Positions 23,025 through 30,083 of a DNA stretch of 36,146 nt are shown one piece after another; position 1 is the stretch's first letter; each line of letters begins with the position of its first letter. A program made the translations under genes and the position numbers. Source of the stretch: JAHITU01 sp964486155 (GTDB lineage Bacteria; Patescibacteriota; Minisyncoccia; Phycocordibacterales; UBA12079); contig CAZAKQ010000007.1 in NCBI GenBank assembly GCA_964486155.1, forward strand, positions 1 through 36,146, read 5' to 3'. The notes under the pieces are model-generated. The model made no database searches, was not told where the DNA came from, and saw only the letters and a list, made by a program, of their open reading frames with translations.

Positions 23025-23837
23025 TTAAATTTGTTTTTCATTTTCTAATCGTATGTGCAAGTCTTTTAAAGATTCATTAAAAAAAGGGTCTATTTGATTT
23101 CCATCTTTTAATAAACTCTTTATTTCATCTAAAGTTATACCATCATCATATAAGTATAATTCTTCTAGTTTTTCAATATCTATTTGGTTTCCTTTTATAA
23201 TATCTTTTTCTTCTAATCTCTCTATAAGATTTTTATCATCAGTTGAAATTGGAACTTTTTTTATTTCATTTAAATTTTCTTTTTTCTCATTTATTTGTAA
23301 AGATAAAGGTTTTTTACCAGTATTTTTATTTGGAGTTATTTTTACTGGATTTAAGTTAGTATTAAAATTAACCAAATCAGTATTAATAGTATTTAAAATT
23401 AACCAAGAAGCTAGAACCAAAACCAAACCGATTAAAGCTCCTTTTATTTGCTCTTTTGCTTCTTCAACTGAATAAGGAGAAGCCTCAGCAGTCATATATT
23501 TAAAACCTCCAATTACAATCATTAAAACAGCTAATACAGTAGCTATTCCAATTGCTAATTCAAACATTCCCCCTAGATATACTCCCAAATTATCTGTTTT
23601 TACTCCTGGTAATTGTTCTAATGGTTTGTAAACAAATCTGTTTGTTGCTGTATCTATTGAATCAGTTGTAGTTTTTGAATCTGATATAGTATTAATTGAT
23701 TTTTTTGTTGGTTGCCCTGTTATAGGATAATAAACAGTATCCTCTTCAGCTCCTATAAATAAAGGAATAGAAAAACCTACCAGTAAAATTACTATTATAA
23801 ATAAACTATATATTTTTATTATTTTATTTTTTAACAT
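23025..23837 (-). CDS. VirB2/TrbC-like pilin with extra C-terminal region
   Basis: 270 residues: a signal peptide (about 1-29), a linker, then two hydrophobic segments (ELAIGIATVLAVLMIVIGGFKYM, about 87-112, and LIGLVLVLASWLIL, about 134-148) separated by a short charged loop (TAEASPYSVEEAKEQIKGA). This is the VirB2/TrbC pilin hairpin as seen in CPR. The C-terminal about 110 charged residues are extra compared with a simple pilin. A TATAAT box lies 9 nt before the ATG, and alternative hairpins lie upstream, so it may be expressed apart from the rest of the operon. Confidence 0.75.
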   Translation of the reverse strand: MLKNKIIKIYSLFIIVILLVGFSIPLFIGAEEDTVYYPITGQPTKKSINTISDSKTTTDSIDTATNRFVYKPLEQLPGVKTDNLGVYLGGMFELAIGIATVLAVLMIVIGGFKYMTAEASPYSVEEAKEQIKGALIGLVLVLASWLILNTINTDLVNFNTNLNPVKITPNKNTGKKPLSLQINEKKENLNEIKKVPISTDDKNLIERLEEKDIIKGNQIDIEKLEELYLYDDGITLDEIKSLLKDGNQIDPFFNESLKDLHIRLENEKQI

Positions 23838-23846
23838 TATATTTAT

Positions 23847-23852
23847 ATTATA
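23847..23852 (-). promoter_or_regulatory. -10 box of the VirB2-like gene
   Basis: TATAAT on the minus strand, 9 nt before the ATG at 23837, directly after the hairpin region 23858-23946. Confidence 0.4.
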
Positions 23853-23857
23853 TCATT

Positions 23858-23946
23858 GATTTAGTGCTCCAACCTCTTTAGATTATTTATTTAAATCTTT
23901 AGACAAATTCGTGTTAGTGCAAGTTCAAAGGTTGGAGCACTAAATC
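23858..23946 (-). promoter_or_regulatory. competing hairpins in leader of the VirB2-like gene
   Basis: The arms 23858-23875 (GATTTAGTGCTCCAACCT) and 23929-23946 (AGGTTGGAGCACTAAATC) are perfectly complementary over 18 bp. A second TTAGTGC at 23914-23920 can also pair with GCACTAA at 23937-23943, so two exclusive hairpins are possible. Direct repeats TCTTTAGA lie in the loop. It could be an attenuator, processing site or repeat element. Confidence 0.6.
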
Positions 23947-23950
23947 TAAA

Positions 23951-24949
23951 TCATTCAAAATTTAAATTAAAACTATCTTCTGTAAATAACATTAATTTTT
24001 TCAAATCTTTAATTTTTAAAGTTATAGGAAAAGTTCTAGTAATCCCCTCTTCTCTTCTAATAGTTATTTTATTTTTAAAACTATAAGCTGGATCATTATT
24101 TATAAACCAATCATATTGAACATCTTCTTCGTTATATAAAGAAAAGAAAAAAGGATAAGCTGTTATTTTTATTTCTTCAGATTTATTATTAAAAATAGGA
24201 AAATATTTCAAATTTTTATTTGTTAAAATTCCTAACAAAGGATCATCTTCATAAAATATTATTTCTGGAAGATAATTTTCTATTAAAATATTATTCTTAC
24301 TTTTAATTGTTCCATCAATTGTTTCTGCTTCAACTGAAATTACTTTTTCCCTAAATAATTCTGGACCAATAAAAGAAAAAGAATTTTTTCCATATCCTGA
24401 GTTATTTGCAGATATTTTCCAGTCTTTTTTCCATGTATAAATTAGTTCTTTAGGATCTATTTTTACTCCGTTACTTTTTATAAAATTAGGTAGAGCTACT
24501 ATTTTTATAATACCCTGGTGTGAATTCAAAGCTTTCCCTTTATAAAAAGGAGGTGTAAAAGTATCAGCTTCCCAAATCAAATCTAATTCAGCAGGAATAA
24601 TTTTAAAAGTTTTACTTATTTGTCCTATATCTGAAGAACTTATTTGAATAGTTAAATTAGTAGCTTCTCCAAAATCTTTAGTTCTGAAAGAAAATTCTTT
24701 TTCACCAATTCCTTCTGATTTTAAAATTCCATCAACATACCAAGAAACTTTTGCTCGGTTCATGTCGGTTATGTATATTTCTGTTGAAGCTGTAACACTT
24801 TCATTAGCTGAAGGAAATTTAGGATCTAATTTTATATTTAAATCTTGATTATTTAAATCTAGATTAGCATTAGAAATAGAAAAGAAACTTATTATAAAAA
24901 ATAATATTAAAATCTTAAGTATTCTTTTTTGGAATTTTAGTTTAAACAT
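23951..24949 (-). CDS. exported Ig/PKD-like domain protein of the secretion cluster
   Basis: 332 residues with a signal peptide (about 10-28: ILKILILFFIISFFSIS, cut near SNA). The mature part reads like immunoglobulin-like domains: KLDPKFPSANESVTASTEIYITD, KVSWYVDGILKSEG, LTIQISSSDIGQISKTFKI, LIYTWKKDWKIS and VQYDWFINND. No enzymatic motif. It overlaps the 24942 gene by 8 nt, so the two are coupled. Probably a surface or pseudopilus-associated structural protein of the VirB-like machine. Confidence 0.65.
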   Translation of the reverse strand: MFKLKFQKRILKILILFFIISFFSISNANLDLNNQDLNIKLDPKFPSANESVTASTEIYITDMNRAKVSWYVDGILKSEGIGEKEFSFRTKDFGEATNLTIQISSSDIGQISKTFKIIPAELDLIWEADTFTPPFYKGKALNSHQGIIKIVALPNFIKSNGVKIDPKELIYTWKKDWKISANNSGYGKNSFSFIGPELFREKVISVEAETIDGTIKSKNNILIENYLPEIIFYEDDPLLGILTNKNLKYFPIFNNKSEEIKITAYPFFFSLYNEEDVQYDWFINNDPAYSFKNKITIRREEGITRTFPITLKIKDLKKLMLFTEDSFNLNFE

Positions 24950-25304
24950 TTTGTTTTTTAAGAGGATTAGTTTTTTTTACAACTTTTTCTACTATTTTTA
25001 ATTTATTCGTTATTACTAAAGTGGTTATAGTTAAAGTCCAAGCAGGTAAATTTGCTAATATAGGAATAATTTCACATAAAGCTCCTCCATTTAACATAAA
25101 AAAGTTTTTAGGATTTTTAGTAAATTTAACTCCATTAAGAGTAAACCATAACCAAAAAGTTAAGTAAGCAAAAAAACTAATTAACCAATTTATAAAAGGA
25201 CCTATTAATATGAAAGTAAAAAAAGCTTGTAAACCATCAATAAAAAGTGCTGTTGCTATCATACATCCTCCTGTTATATTTCCTATATGTCCAGTTTTTT
25301 TCAT
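24942..25304 (-). CDS. small polytopic membrane protein of the secretion cluster
   Basis: 120 residues with about three hydrophobic segments (ATALFIDGLQAFFTFILIGPFINWLISFFAYLTFWLWF and CEIIPILANLPAWTLTITTLVI). No family recognised. It sits between VirB4 and the Ig-like protein and overlaps the latter, as in similar CPR clusters, so it is probably part of the membrane complex. Confidence 0.65.
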   Translation of the reverse strand: MKKTGHIGNITGGCMIATALFIDGLQAFFTFILIGPFINWLISFFAYLTFWLWFTLNGVKFTKNPKNFFMLNGGALCEIIPILANLPAWTLTITTLVITNKLKIVEKVVKKTNPLKKQNV

Positions 25305-25350
25305 ATTTAAAAATTACAAATTACAAAATTAAAAATTTGAAAATAAATGA

Positions 25351-27174
25351 TTATCTATTTTCTTCCGCTTCTTCTAGTTCTTTTTTAGCTTTCTTAATAT
25401 TTAAAATCTGTGAAGGATCGGATGTGATAATCTGATCTTCTGTATAAGAAGCAAAGATTTGAATAGCTACATGTTTCATTCCTGCAAAGAAAATTCCTTC
25501 CCCTACTTTTGATTCTAATAATAAATATTTTTCTTCATCAGTTAAATTAAAAGTTTTTTGAACTAAATCAATACTGGTTGGAGATTGTTTTAGAAGTAAT
25601 TGAATGGATGAGTTGGTAATAATCGGCATTCCATAAGGTGATTGTAAGAAATCATTTACATCTTGAGTTACTGTAGAGATTCCTAAATAATATTTTCTTC
25701 CTCTTTTTGCTAATCCGAACAAAAATGAAGCAGTATCTTCTGATTTCATCATCCACCATGCCTCCTCAATTACTAGTAATCTCTTTTTTAAGTTTTTTCG
25801 AATAGCATTCCAAATATATTGAGTAATAATATACATTGCTACCGGTTTTAATTCATCTTCCATATCACGAAGTGAAAAAACAATAAATTTTCGGTTAATA
25901 TCGATATTAGTGGGTTGATTTATAAAACCAGACCAAGTTCCTTTTGTATATTTAGATAATTTTTGTGTAAGATTTTCTGTGTTTTCCATTCCTGCTAATA
26001 CTAATTCAAAATCGGATAATAAAGGAGCTTCTATGTTTGAAAAATCTGAATCAGGGGTAATATCTTTTAAGGCATAGGTTTCAGTGATAGCTCGATCTAT
26101 AATAGAATCTTCTTCTGGACTTAAGCCACCAAACATTACTCTAAATAATCCTACTAAATTAATAATATTAGAACGAAGAACATTAGCTTGAGATTCCCCT
26201 TCTCTTGGTTTTGGAATATCAAAAGGATTGATGTGATGTTCAGAAGTTAAAGATATATTGAAATATCTTCCATCCATAGCTTCAGATAAATATTCATATT
26301 CTTTTTCTGGATCAATTACCATTACATCAGTATCAAACATTAAAGATCGTAGAATTTCTAATTTAACAGCATAAGACTTTCCTGCTCCTGATTTAGCAAA
26401 AGTAACTGAGTTATAATTTGGTAAAGAAAATCTATCAAAAAGGATTAAACTTGAATTATGGCGATTTATTCCATACAAAATTCCTTTGTCTGAAGTTAAA
26501 TCTGAAGAAATGAATGGGAATATACTAGAAAGAGGCGATGAATTTAATTTTGAATTAACCATTAACTTATCTTGATTTAACGGAAGAGTACTTTTAAAAC
26601 CTTGTTCTTGTTGAAATAAAGCTGGTCGAATATAAATCATTTTAGATTCAAGAATTGAACGAATTTCACTTTCTGTACGATCTAATTCTTCTTCAGAATC
26701 TCCATAAATTGAAACATAAACACTAACATCAAATAATTTTTCTTGAGCTTGTTGTAATTTATCTCTTAAATTTTCTAAGTTTTGATAAGCTGAATCTAAA
26801 GCAGGATCTCGTACCATCCCTTTATTTTCTCGCATCATAATTTGACTTTGGACCTCAGCGACTTTTTTTTGAAATTTTCTTAAAACCTTAGCTGTCTCAA
26901 TAGGATGTACAAAGATAGAAATATTGAATTCCTTATCTAAGTTTATAACAGGAGAAAACCAATTATCTGTTAGGAATTTAGGATAAGAAATAACAAAAAA
27001 GGTACGAATAATTTTTTCTCCTAAATGAGTTTCTTTTGGAGTTATTTTAAGAGCTGAAGGAGCTATAATATCTTTCAATTCCAAAACTCCTGCATCGTAA
27101 ATTTCTTGCGGTAGAATAGGATCTATCTGGATTTCTTTTTCTTTTTTTCCTAAAATTTTGTTTAATAAGTTCAT
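25351..27174 (-). CDS. VirB4/TraC-family secretion ATPase
   Basis: A 607-residue ATPase that energises type IV secretion. N-terminal region about 40-230; Walker A is SGAGKSYAVK (about 260), followed by VMVIDPEKEYEYL. Walker B is LLVIEEAWWMM, then ATP-sensor motifs STVTQDVNDF and NSSIQLLLKQ. The pattern matches VirB4/TrbE/TraC, slightly short (VirB4 is about 800). The N-terminal VirB4-like domain is split off in the gene just upstream (27212-27844). No SD; ATACATAAT-type repeats lie before the ATG. Confidence 0.93.
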   Translation of the reverse strand: MNLLNKILGKKEKEIQIDPILPQEIYDAGVLELKDIIAPSALKITPKETHLGEKIIRTFFVISYPKFLTDNWFSPVINLDKEFNISIFVHPIETAKVLRKFQKKVAEVQSQIMMRENKGMVRDPALDSAYQNLENLRDKLQQAQEKLFDVSVYVSIYGDSEEELDRTESEIRSILESKMIYIRPALFQQEQGFKSTLPLNQDKLMVNSKLNSSPLSSIFPFISSDLTSDKGILYGINRHNSSLILFDRFSLPNYNSVTFAKSGAGKSYAVKLEILRSLMFDTDVMVIDPEKEYEYLSEAMDGRYFNISLTSEHHINPFDIPKPREGESQANVLRSNIINLVGLFRVMFGGLSPEEDSIIDRAITETYALKDITPDSDFSNIEAPLLSDFELVLAGMENTENLTQKLSKYTKGTWSGFINQPTNIDINRKFIVFSLRDMEDELKPVAMYIITQYIWNAIRKNLKKRLLVIEEAWWMMKSEDTASFLFGLAKRGRKYYLGISTVTQDVNDFLQSPYGMPIITNSSIQLLLKQSPTSIDLVQKTFNLTDEEKYLLLESKVGEGIFFAGMKHVAIQIFASYTEDQIITSDPSQILNIKKAKKELEEAEENR

Positions 27175-27211
27175 AATTATGTATTAAGTATTATATATAA
27201 TGAAAATTCTT

Positions 27212-27844
27212 CTAACTCAAATTAATAGGCTTTTCTGACTCTCCAGGATTGAATAATTTATAAAGTACTTCTACTACTTCTTCTGTGCCTAATCGAACCA
27301 TCCGTACTCCTGTTCGTGTTAATCCACTTTTTACTACACTAACCCTCTGCTCTAATTGAGTTCTGTTTTCTTCAAATTCAAGTGATTCATTTTGTCTAGT
27401 TGCTTGTTTTTTAGATCCAAAAGGACTAAAACTTTTTTTTGTATTCAAAATTGGCGGAGTATAGGAAACTGTTATAAAAAAGGATTTAGTCATTATATTA
27501 GTTTTGTTTGTAAAGTTTTTTATAAAATTAATATATTCTTTAGTTTGTATTTTAATTAATTCATTAACTTGTTCTTTATATCTATTTTCCATTACAGTGA
27601 TATAAGGACGAATATCTAATTTTTGAGATTGTACAAATATTTGAACGGAGAACTCAAGGGAATTTAGAAAATTTTGAAATTGTAAAATTATAGCTTGTTG
27701 TTCGTCAGATGACTTTAAAGCTAAGTTAATTGAAGAAGCTATCAGAATAGCTGTTAAAGAACCATCTTTTTGAAGTATTATTCCATCTCTAATTTCTTTT
27801 ATAGTAACAAAATCTTGTGTTTTTTTTGAGTTTTTATTTTGCAT
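27212..27844 (-). CDS. TraC/VirB4 N-terminal-domain-like protein
   Basis: A 210-residue protein resembling the amino-terminal domain of conjugation ATPases such as TraC/TrbE (DFVTIKEIRDGIILQKDGSLTAILIASSINLALKS, FQNFLNSLEFSVQIFVQSQKLDI, and YINFIKNFTNKTNIMTKSFFITVSY). It has no Walker motif. It lies 37 nt upstream of the VirB4 ATPase and probably works with it at the membrane. TATGTATTA repeats lie just upstream of its start (27848-27872). The split into two chains is usual in CPR clusters. Confidence 0.75.
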   Translation of the reverse strand: MQNKNSKKTQDFVTIKEIRDGIILQKDGSLTAILIASSINLALKSSDEQQAIILQFQNFLNSLEFSVQIFVQSQKLDIRPYITVMENRYKEQVNELIKIQTKEYINFIKNFTNKTNIMTKSFFITVSYTPPILNTKKSFSPFGSKKQATRQNESLEFEENRTQLEQRVSVVKSGLTRTGVRMVRLGTEEVVEVLYKLFNPGESEKPINLS

Positions 27845-27903
27845 AAAATATGTATTACGTATTATGTATTATAACTTTTTTGATCAAACTATTATATAAA
27901 TAG

Positions 27904-27966
27904 TTATTAATTTTCAATTCTCAATTTACAATTTTCAATCAATGAAAGAATGATCAATTTTCAATT
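27904..27966. repeat. left border repeats of the broken four-helix-bundle gene
   Basis: Iterated AATTTTCAATTCTCAATTT- and ACAATTTTCAAT-type motifs. The right side (28318-28376) carries the reverse-complement form (GAAAATTGAAAATTGTGAATT), making an imperfect inverted border. The same motif occurs after the 21781 gene at 21756-21782. Confidence 0.55.
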
Positions 27967-28312
27967 ATTTACTATTTGTTGTATTTATTATTTTTTGAAA
28001 TATTAAACTTAATTCTTGAGCTTCCTTCCATAAAACTTTTATTTCATCTTTTAGTTCTAAATTGGTTTTATTTAGTAATCTTAACCAGTATTTAGTCTCA
28101 TTAGTTTCTTTTTTACAAATATAAATTTTATTTTTAAAATCTTTCTTAGAACTTGCATTATTTGCTTCATGATAATTTGCTCCAATACTAGTAGCTGATC
28201 TTATTATTTGTTTTAAAATGTTTTCATTTTAAAAAACTTTATTTATATTTTTTATAAATTCTATAATATCTTCAGAATATTTAATAGTTCTTTCTTCTAA
28301 ATCATATTGCAT
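27965..28312 (-). pseudogene. four-helix-bundle protein (23S rRNA IVP family), in-frame stop
   Basis: Reading from the ATG at 28312 gives 116 codons in one frame: MQYDLEERTIKYSEDIIEF, a TAA at codon 28 (28229-28231), then ILKQIIRSATSIGANYHEAN, KKDFKNKIYICKKETNETKYWLRLL and so on to the stop at 27965-27967. The SIGANYHEAN and ETKYWLRLL motifs are diagnostic of the four-helix-bundle/S23 family. Only the one stop breaks it, so decay is recent. It lies inside the VirB-like operon, between PrgI and the TraC-like gene, and AATTTTCAAT-type motifs border it in opposite orientations. Confidence 0.85.
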
Positions 28313-28317
28313 AATAT

Positions 28318-28376
28318 TATTGAAAATTTAAACATTGAAAATTCCTTGAAAATTGAAAATTGTGAATTGAAAATTA
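28318..28376. repeat. right border repeats of the broken four-helix-bundle gene
   Basis: ATTGAAAATT repeats about four times with short spacers, in inverted orientation relative to 27904-27966. It ends at the stop codon of the PrgI gene. Confidence 0.55.
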
Positions 28377-28766
28377 CTTATCCTGTATATCCAACTCCCA
28401 ACTTAATTCTTTTAATTTACTATCTGATAAACGAGGTATATTTAATTGAGATATTACATCTTCTTCTTTCTTCCCTTCTATTTTTTTAGGTTCTTTTTTC
28501 CATATATATAATTTGTTAGATATCCAATATTTAAAAGCTGATTCTATTACATATATGAAAGGTTTATTGTTTTTTGTATAAAAAGCTAAAGCTATGGATA
28601 ATCCTATAATAGCTAAAATAGGAATGACAGCAATATATATAGGTAATAAAGAGTAAAGAGTAAATGAAATCCCTGCCCCTCCGGCCAGATATATAAATTG
28701 TTTAAAAGTTAAGGGTCCAAATATTTTATCTTCAACTTCTATAAATTGTGGTACTTGAAATTGCAT
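28374..28766 (-). CDS. PrgI family protein (VirB3-like)
   Basis: A 130-residue protein matching the PrgI family: MQFQVPQFIEVEDKIFGPLTFKQFIYLAGGAG, then two close membrane segments (about 25-65), then KPFIYVIESAFKYWISNKLYIWKK. PrgI is the VirB3-like partner of VirB4 in Gram-positive and CPR secretion clusters. The gene lies upstream of the TraC/VirB4 pair, from which it is now separated by the broken four-helix-bundle gene. TTAGGTTTTTAG repeats lie just upstream of its start. Confidence 0.9.
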   Translation of the reverse strand: MQFQVPQFIEVEDKIFGPLTFKQFIYLAGGAGISFTLYSLLPIYIAVIPILAIIGLSIALAFYTKNNKPFIYVIESAFKYWISNKLYIWKKEPKKIEGKKEEDVISQLNIPRLSDSKLKELSWELDIQDK

Positions 28767-28803
28767 AATTAGGTTTTTAGAGAGTTAGGTTTTTAGATTT
28801 TTA
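28767..28803. repeat. TTAGGTTTTTAG repeats, left border of intact four-helix-bundle gene
   Basis: Two copies of TTAGGTTTTTAG plus ATTTTTAG (about 28769-28803), overlapping the last codons of the four-helix-bundle gene. The right border (29175-29205) has the reverse form CTAAAAACCTAA, CCTAACAACCTAA. Together they make an imperfect inverted frame around the gene. Confidence 0.6.
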
Positions 28804-29162
28804 GCTTTTAATTTTTTTGAAAATATATTTAACATTTTCATTACTTCTAATAATAACTTATCTGCTTTTTTATAATCTTTATTTTCAACAAATTTTAATC
28901 TTTTAGCTATTTCTATTTGAGTTTCTAATTCAGCTCCTGATCCATAAGCTATTTTTACAAAATGGGTAAATTCTTTTTTAGAGCCTCTATATCTCCCCTC
29001 GGCTATATTTGAAGGAATTGATACTGCACACCTCCTAATTTGTGATGTTAGACTGTATATTTCTGATTTAGGGAAATTATCCGTAATTTTATATATTTCT
29101 GTAACTAAATCCATTGATTTCTGCCAAACTATTAATCCTTTATATGAATATAATTCTACCAT
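28785..29162 (-). CDS. four-helix-bundle protein (S23/IVP family), intact
   Basis: A 125-residue protein of the family first found as ORFs in 23S rRNA intervening sequences: YKGLIVWQKSMDLVTEIYKITDNFP, then SQIRRCAVSIPSNIAEGRYRGSKKEFTHFVKIAYGSGAELETQIEIAKRL, all diagnostic. It folds as a pentameric four-helix bundle; its function is unknown. It is not related to secretion and interrupts the VirB-like operon between PrgI and the 29211 gene. Its last codons run into TTAGGT-type repeats. A second, broken member lies at 27965-28312. Confidence 0.93.
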   Translation of the reverse strand: MVELYSYKGLIVWQKSMDLVTEIYKITDNFPKSEIYSLTSQIRRCAVSIPSNIAEGRYRGSKKEFTHFVKIAYGSGAELETQIEIAKRLKFVENKDYKKADKLLLEVMKMLNIFSKKLKAKNLKT

Positions 29163-29174
29163 TTTTTATTTTTA

Positions 29175-29205
29175 TTCTAAAAACCTAAATACCTAACAAC
29201 CTAAA
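29175..29205. repeat. inverted TAGGT repeats, right border of intact four-helix-bundle gene
   Basis: CTAAAAACCTAA, then TACCTAACAACCTAAATTC. In reverse these read TTAGGTTGTTAGGTATTTAGG, matching the left border at 28767-28803. Similar TTAGGTTTTTAG copies also occur at about 29941-29966. Confidence 0.6.
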
Positions 29206-29210
29206 TTCAT

Positions 29211-29936
29211 CTAATCAATCGGTTCACGGTATGGATCTATTGTATAACTTTTTTGCTCTTTTGGCTTTGTTATTTCTGTGGATTGTGAGCTTTGCTCATC
29301 CGCCTTAGGTGGGCTTGTATTTTGGTCGGTAGTTAAACTATCTTTTTCATTATTTAAAGTTAAGGTTGGAATTTCAGATTCTTTCTGGGCTACTTCGTTT
29401 TGCTTCACTTTTTGCAAACCTTCCTGTCGCACAGGTAGGGACGGATTTTGATTTTGCAGAGCAAAATCCGTTTGTTCTTGTGTTTTAATGTTTTCATGTT
29501 CTCGTGATTCCTCTGGTATTTTTATTAAATCCGCAGTTTTTTCAGTAGGGTTTTCTATTTCTTTTAATAATTCTTTTCGTTCTAATTCTTCATTTAAATC
29601 TTCTTCTTTTTCTTCATCTGTGTTTGAATGAATTTGTCTTAATGACTCTCTAATATCTTTAAAAATAGTATTATTAATTTCTTCTGCGATAGTTCTAGCT
29701 TTATCAAAATTTAATTCAGTGGCTTTTTGAATATTTTTTATAAAGTCTTTTTTAGGTTTTAATCCAAGCATTACATAACCAATTTCTTTAGTTAATTCTT
29801 CTGCTTCATCGTATTGAAGTTTATGTTGATCAGTCAAAGCTAAAAGTTTTTCATTAGTTTTAGTAGATGAAATAGCCTCCTGAACATCTTCAGGGATAGA
29901 TAAATATTTTTCTTCTAGTTGTTTGAATGGGAACAT
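29211..29936 (-). CDS. secretion-cluster protein with disordered, palindrome-built tail
   Basis: 241 residues. Residues about 1-105 look like a compact helical domain (FPFKQLEEKYLSIPEDVQEAISS, ELTKEIGYVMLGLKPKKDF, FDKARTIAEEINNTIF). From about 105 on it is polar and disordered, rich in E, K, Q, S, T and P. Three palindromes are embedded in frame in this tail: 29419-29440 (SLPVRQEGL), 29450-29468 (FALQN) and 29286-29313 (PPKADEQSS). It lies between TrbL-like and the four-helix-bundle gene. Similar proteins occur in CPR VirB-like clusters; function unknown. Confidence 0.7.
   Translation of the reverse strand: MFPFKQLEEKYLSIPEDVQEAISSTKTNEKLLALTDQHKLQYDEAEELTKEIGYVMLGLKPKKDFIKNIQKATELNFDKARTIAEEINNTIFKDIRESLRQIHSNTDEEKEEDLNEELERKELLKEIENPTEKTADLIKIPEESREHENIKTQEQTDFALQNQNPSLPVRQEGLQKVKQNEVAQKESEIPTLTLNNEKDSLTTDQNTSPPKADEQSSQSTEITKPKEQKSYTIDPYREPID
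29286..29313. repeat. two palindromes in the 29211 gene (TGAGC/TTT/GCTCA and TCCGCC type)
   Basis: TGAGC (29286-29290), TTT, GCTCA (29294-29298) is followed directly by TCCGCCTTAGGTGGG (29299-29313), a member of the TCCGCC family. Both are coding and in frame. Confidence 0.6.
29419..29440. repeat. CCTGCC-family palindrome coding for LPVRQEG
   Basis: The left part CCTTCCTGTCG and right part CACAGGTAGGG are nearly complementary. On the coding strand it yields SLPVRQEGL, which resembles the PACRQAG of tsaE. Confidence 0.65.
29450..29468. repeat. triloop palindrome in the 29211 gene
   Basis: GATTTTGC (29450-29457) and GCAAAATC (29461-29468) surround AGA. An alternative outer pair CGGATTTTG (29442-29450) / CAAAATCCG (29462-29470) also exists. 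Confidence 0.65.
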
Positions 29937-29968
29937 ATTATTAGGTTTTTAGATTATTAGGTTATTAG

Positions 29969-30016
29969 TCCACCAGTTGGCGGATTAGGAGAAAAATTTA
30001 TGAAGTAAATTTTTCT
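29969..30016. repeat. TCCGCC-type palindrome plus AT hairpin
   Basis: TCCACCAGTTGGCGGA (29969-29984) is a near-perfect copy of the 5118 palindrome. It is followed by the arms AGAAAAATTTA (29990-30000) and TAAATTTTTCT (30006-30016). The same order (AT hairpin beside TCCGCC palindrome) occurs reversed at 5073-5133. Confidence 0.65.
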
Positions 30017-30083
30017 TTTATTTTTTATCTGTTAATTATTATTTGTTAACTGCACTTTTTATTTCTTTTAAACTTTTAGTTGT

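Noticed and set aside
28229..28231. The TAA in the four-helix-bundle gene as a recoded sense codon
   Set aside because: TAA ends many clear genes here (for example yidC and ruvC), so it is a true stop and the gene is broken.
27904..28376. AATTTTCAAT repeats as a CRISPR array
   Set aside because: Repeats are about 10 nt, low-complexity and without regular spacers; no cas genes are present.
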